Part shown: in pieces, positions 60,966-64,000 of the stretch
Numbering within the stretch: the stretch's first letter is position 1
How the letters are laid out: each line of letters begins with the position of its first letter
From: CAYTGR01 sp964437445
Lineage (GTDB): Bacteria; Chloroflexota; Anaerolineae; B4-G1; SLSP01
Reading direction: 5' to 3'
Assembly: GCA_964437445.1 (NCBI GenBank)
Contig: CAYTGR010000001.1
Coordinates: 92,564 to 156,563 of the forward strand
DNA length: 64,000 bases
Program-made: the position numbers and the translations under genes
Notes under the pieces: generated by a model
Database searches by the model: none
What the model saw: the letters and a program-made list of their open reading frames with translations, nothing else
What the model was told of the DNA's origin: nothing

Positions 60966-63601
60966 TCACGCTCCGAGCAGTCGCGGCGTGAACCGGTAGT
61001 CGAGAATGAGGACCAGGTCAGCGATAGCATCGGCGAGAGGGCCATGAGGCTGGCCCACACACAGGCGATAGGCGCCCAGAGCCGGTCCTTTTCCCAGGTC
61101 CTGCCAGGCCGGCGCATCGGCCGGCGTGATGATGCCTTGCGCATTTGGCCTGGCAAAGATCGCATCCGGGTGACCGGGGACAGCCAGGCCGAACTCGAGG
61201 TTGCCCAGGACGGCACCGGGTCGAGTGGAGACGAGCAGGCTGACACGGGCGAGTTGCGGGTCGAGTTGGTTCGCCGCAAAGTCCTGGTCGGTGAGCTCGA
61301 ACTGGGTCTCGCCACTGTCCAGAAACTGGAAAAAGGCCTCGGGGAAGAGCCAGCGCAGGGACACGCTCGTACTGCGTTGATGAGAATCCTTGCCCTCCAG
61401 GCGCGTCCGCACCATCCGCGCCAGGGACTCGCTGTAAAAGGCGCGGTAATAGAATGTCATACGCACGTCCACCAGAGTACGGAAATCGAGTTCGTTCAAC
61501 TCGGCGGGAACCTCCAGTACCCAACTCCCGGAAACGCCCGCTCCCTGAAAGACTTTCATCTGGCGCGGGTCCGCAGGCAATAGGAGCGAATCCTGGCTCG
61601 CGCGGAATTCGGACAAGACCAGCGTCTCGCGCGGCTGGAGCCGGAAGGCGACCTGGTCGTCGGCCGTGCGATAGAAGCACAGGCCGCCGTGTGTGAGGGA
61701 GGCCCTTACGCCCCCGCGCGGGAGCAGGCCGACGAACTCGACTTCGACGCCCTCCAGGCGCTGGCGATAGGTGCCAGGGTAGGCGCTGTCGAAGAGATCG
61801 AGCGAGGTGTCGAACTGCATGCGGCCGGTGCGGCGCAGGCCGAACTCGAACTGGAAGGGGAAGGATTGGGCCAGAGAGATCGTGTGCTTGATCGGGACCT
61901 GCTTGCGGGCCACCTGGAGTTGAGCGACCGTAAAGTGGTCAATATTGAGCAGCAGGCGCTCGCCAACGAGCAATGGCTCGACAACGCCCCCTTCAACCGG
62001 CTTTTCAGGAGTGAAGGAGATGATATAGTCGGTGCCGAAGAACTGGCTCTGGTCGTCGTACTCAAAGTTCCAGGCGCGCTCCATCTGGCGCGCCACGTTA
62101 AGGGCCTTTCGCAGGTAGCTGCGGGCAATAGCGGCTGCTTCGCCGGCCAGGCTGCGCCAGACGTCGGCGTTGTAGACGTGGTCTGCGCCGGCAAAGTCAT
62201 CGTAAGCCCCCTGGGCGCGCTCCGCCTGAGCGTTCGCTGCCGCTACTCCTGCCTGTGTCGCACGCGCTCTCTTCTCCGCCGACCAGATTTNNNNNNNNNN
62301 NNNNNNNNNNNNNNNNNNNNNNNNNNNNNNNNNNNNNNNNNNNNNNNNNNNNNNNNNNNNNNNNNNNNNNNNNNNNNNNNNNNNNNNNNNTGACTGGCGG
62401 CCTCGGCATCGGCCACAGATTCTGGCACCTGGCTCTTGGCGGCGTCAACGGCCCTTTTCAGATCGTTCGCCTGGAGCAGGTCGGCGTCGGCATGGTCATA
62501 GAAGGTAAACGCCATCTGCTCGGCCTGGATCGCCTGCTGCGCCATGTACCGCGCCACGTTCTGCAGGTGTTCAAATGTCCACATAGGCACGCCGGGGTCG
62601 CCTGTCCAATCGAGAACCAGCAGCCAGGTGTAGACCTCCAAGATTACGGTAACGAAATCGAGATCCAGTCCCAGTTGCGCGATGGTGGCCTTGCCGGAGA
62701 TGAGTTCCGAGAGATGCTGAAGGACGTGGCGCGCCTTCTCCGTCCCGGATGTCAGGGCCGGCCGGGTGTAGAGCGGGCTGCCCTCCGGCTCAGTCCCGGC
62801 CGCCGTGACGATACGGATCCAGTACTCTGGTCCCCAGTCCCGATAGAGACGCGCCAGGCGCAGCCACAGATTGGGCGCTTCTATCTCGGGGTTCAAGTAA
62901 GGATAGTCTGCCGCGGTCAGATAGTGCTGCTCGGCGGCGGCATGTAGCCCCAGCCCGAGACAGCATTCGGCCTTGCGCATGGGCAGCACATAGTAGTAAA
63001 GGTGAGGAATGCCCAGGACAAAGTCTGCATCGCACTGAGGAGCAAAGACCAGGTCCGACAGCCGGTCAGTGACGAGCCGCGCCTCGTACACGCCCTTCAA
63101 GCCGATCAGACTGGGCCGGCCACCAGGTTTCCAGGCGATCTCCTGCACTTGCCCGCCAGAAAGCCAACCGTACGAATACGCTGCAATCTTCTTTGCGCTG
63201 CTGCTAGAAGCGGGAGGGATGGCCCGCAGTCCCCGCCTTTCGGCGGGCGATAGATCGCCTGACTGTTCGCCACCCGGTTTGGACAGTTGCCTGGCTATGT
63301 TGGCCATAGAAACGCATGCGGTCTTGAGCATGGGATCGAAGAGGCCGTATACATGGGGTGTGGGTTGGCCGGGAACCGTGAGCGGCGGTTTGTGGCCGAA
63401 ATAGGTGAGAATCAGATTTCCCACCTGCTCGTAGAGGTCAAGGGCCTGGCCATACTCCAGTCTGGCGAGAGCCTCCTCGGCCGCTGCGAAAGTCTGGAGG
63501 ATATTGGACTCCATGGCTGGTGTCACCGCGACTGCGGCAGCGGACAGCCGTTTGACTGCTTTGACATCTGCTATCGAGTAGTGGCTATATTTCAGGTTCA
63601 T
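60966..63601 (-). CDS. Short TcA-like toxin subunit with TcB-binding C-terminus (split by N gap)
   Basis: About 845 visible residues on both sides of a gap. The C-terminal third matches TcA: ARQMERAWNFEYDD, GERLLLNIDHFTVAQLQVARKQVPIKHTISLAQ, FDLFDSAYPGTYRQRLEGVEVEFVG, and an end ADLVLILDYRF like the TcB-binding domain of TcA. Upstream, an Ala-rich helical segment (AEKRARATQAGVAAANAQAERAQGAY) borders the gap. The N-terminal 400 residues (YSHYSIADVKAVKRLSAAAVAV ...) are helical and not recognisable. Classic TcA has about 2,300-2,500 residues, so this is a reduced form. No signal peptide. ATG at 63601 has AGGAG nearby. Confidence 0.8.
62291..62390. other. Scaffold gap of 100 N
   Basis: Removes the central helical part of the TcA-like gene, where a pore-forming hairpin would be expected. 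Frames on the two sides do not match over exactly 100 bases. Confidence 0.98.
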
Positions 63602-63744
63602 GGGTTTTCTCCTTCCTCGTCTAAACTCAATGCCTCCGGCGCACCCACGCGCCGCCGCAGGAACTCGAGCGTCTCGTCCAGGCTGGCAAAAGTCCAGCGC
63701 CGGCCGCTCTGGATGTGCCGGACCTCACTGTGCCAGTTACCATC
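63598..63744 (-). pseudogene. C-terminal fragment of a second small QLFTVRLW-family protein
   Basis: Directly after the TGA of the small gene at 63745, the same frame continues as DGNWHSEVRHIQSGRRW, then TFASLDETLEFLRRRVGAPEALSLDEEGENP and a stop overlapping the TcA-like ATG (ATGA). WHSEVRHIQSG..W/FASLDETLEFL resembles the second half of the small protein (EWRGxVQHxLSxExRYFRDWxTLIAxL). No start codon lies in its frame before the homology. It may be a remnant, or a second domain reached by TGA readthrough. Confidence 0.6.
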
Positions 63745-63963
63745 TCAGCCCTCGTGTCCTTCTTCTGCCAGGGCAGTGTGCTTTTCCAACTGTTCTGCCA
63801 GGAACGCGATCAACGTCGGCCAATCGCGAAAGTAGCGCGTTTCACGGCTGAGCGTGTGCTGCACCTGACCGCGCCACTCGCTGCGGCCATCGCCCAGGTC
63901 CTCGTACCACAACCGTACGGTGAACAGTTGGGAGCAAGACGAAGCGGTGGCTGGTTTTGACAT
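63745..63963 (-). CDS. Small conserved protein at the head of the Tc operon
   Basis: A 72-residue soluble protein: QLFTVRLWYEDLGDGRSEWRG, QVQHTLSRETRYFRDWPTLIAFL, then a charged tail. About 70 percent identical over the core to the gene at 45224. The ATG at 63963 has a GGAGAA site as in the paralogue. It is followed in frame by the fragment at 63598 and then by the TcA-like gene, so it is probably co-transcribed with the toxin locus. Function unknown; a chaperone or regulator is possible. Confidence 0.8.
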   Translation of the reverse strand: MSKPATASSCSQLFTVRLWYEDLGDGRSEWRGQVQHTLSRETRYFRDWPTLIAFLAEQLEKHTALAEEGHEG

Positions 63964-63974
63964 AGGTTTCTCCA

Positions 63975-63987
63975 GACTTCCGAAGTC
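63975..63987. repeat. GACTTCCGAAGTC palindrome
   Basis: A 13-base palindrome of the same design (GACYTnnnARGTC) as the arms at 45520, 45556, 49029, 49672 and 49708, 12 bases before the first gene of the Tc operon. The partner arm, if any, lies outside the window. Confidence 0.6.
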
Positions 63988-64000
63988 TCACACCAGCATA

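Overview
The window reads as a scaffold from a high-GC, free-living bacterium of the Chloroflexota (Anaerolineae/Caldilineae-like). This is inferred from gene content: a Tad/Flp secretion operon without an outer-membrane secretin, PT-rich membrane proteins, a Ser/Thr kinase with an extracytoplasmic TPR tail, SARP-type AAA/TPR regulators, and many exported proteins ending in a YLPLVL(K/R)-type tail. Five runs of exactly 100 N mark scaffold joins. Nearly every gene is on the minus strand, so transcription runs right to left. No tRNA, rRNA, CRISPR array or transposase was recognised.

Region 1 (1-20.7 kb) is a Wzx/Wzy-type surface polysaccharide cluster. A near-consensus promoter at 20646-20673 precedes a Wzz-like chain-length regulator. 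It is followed by a TPR membrane protein, a transmembrane Ser/Thr kinase with about 14 TPRs, Wzx, Wzy, three GT4 glycosyltransferases, a UDP-L-QuiNAc or L-FucNAc pathway (FnlA-type dehydratase, RmlD-type reductase, FnlC-type 2-epimerase), an NDP-sugar epimerase, an orphan TumE-like protein, the priming sugar transferase, and aminotransferases and acyltransferases. Region 2 (20.7-24.4 kb) adds a UDP-glucuronate-epimerase-like SDR and a WbpB/WbpE/WbpD-like trio for a 2,3-diamino-uronic acid.

Region 3 (24.4-27.2 kb) is a molybdopterin operon (moaA, moaC, MOSC) interrupted by cloverleaf-like palindromic repeats. Region 4 (27.2-34.4 kb) is a tad operon (cpaB, cpaE, cpaF, tadB, tadC) that runs on into comF and hpf and ends at a strong hairpin terminator. 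Region 5 (34.5-38.9 kb) holds an SIS-domain sugar isomerase-like gene, rsmI, a PT-rich membrane protein, a PrsA/SurA-like lipoprotein isomerase and a YbjN-like protein.

Region 6 (39-64 kb) is an accessory island of giant surface or secreted proteins. It contains a parallel beta-helix protein, a repeat protein with 223-residue repeats, a SARP/AAA/TPR regulator, a decayed beta-helix gene, a C25 (gingipain-like) protease and a beta-propeller-like protein, all of the exported ones sharing the YLPLVL tail. It ends in a compact Tc-type toxin locus: a short TcA-like gene followed by a single-chain TcB-TcC (SpvB/RHS) gene. A small paralogous protein of about 70 residues precedes both the repeat protein and the Tc genes. 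The Tc locus, the shared C-terminal tail and the small-protein family are the most promising undescribed features.
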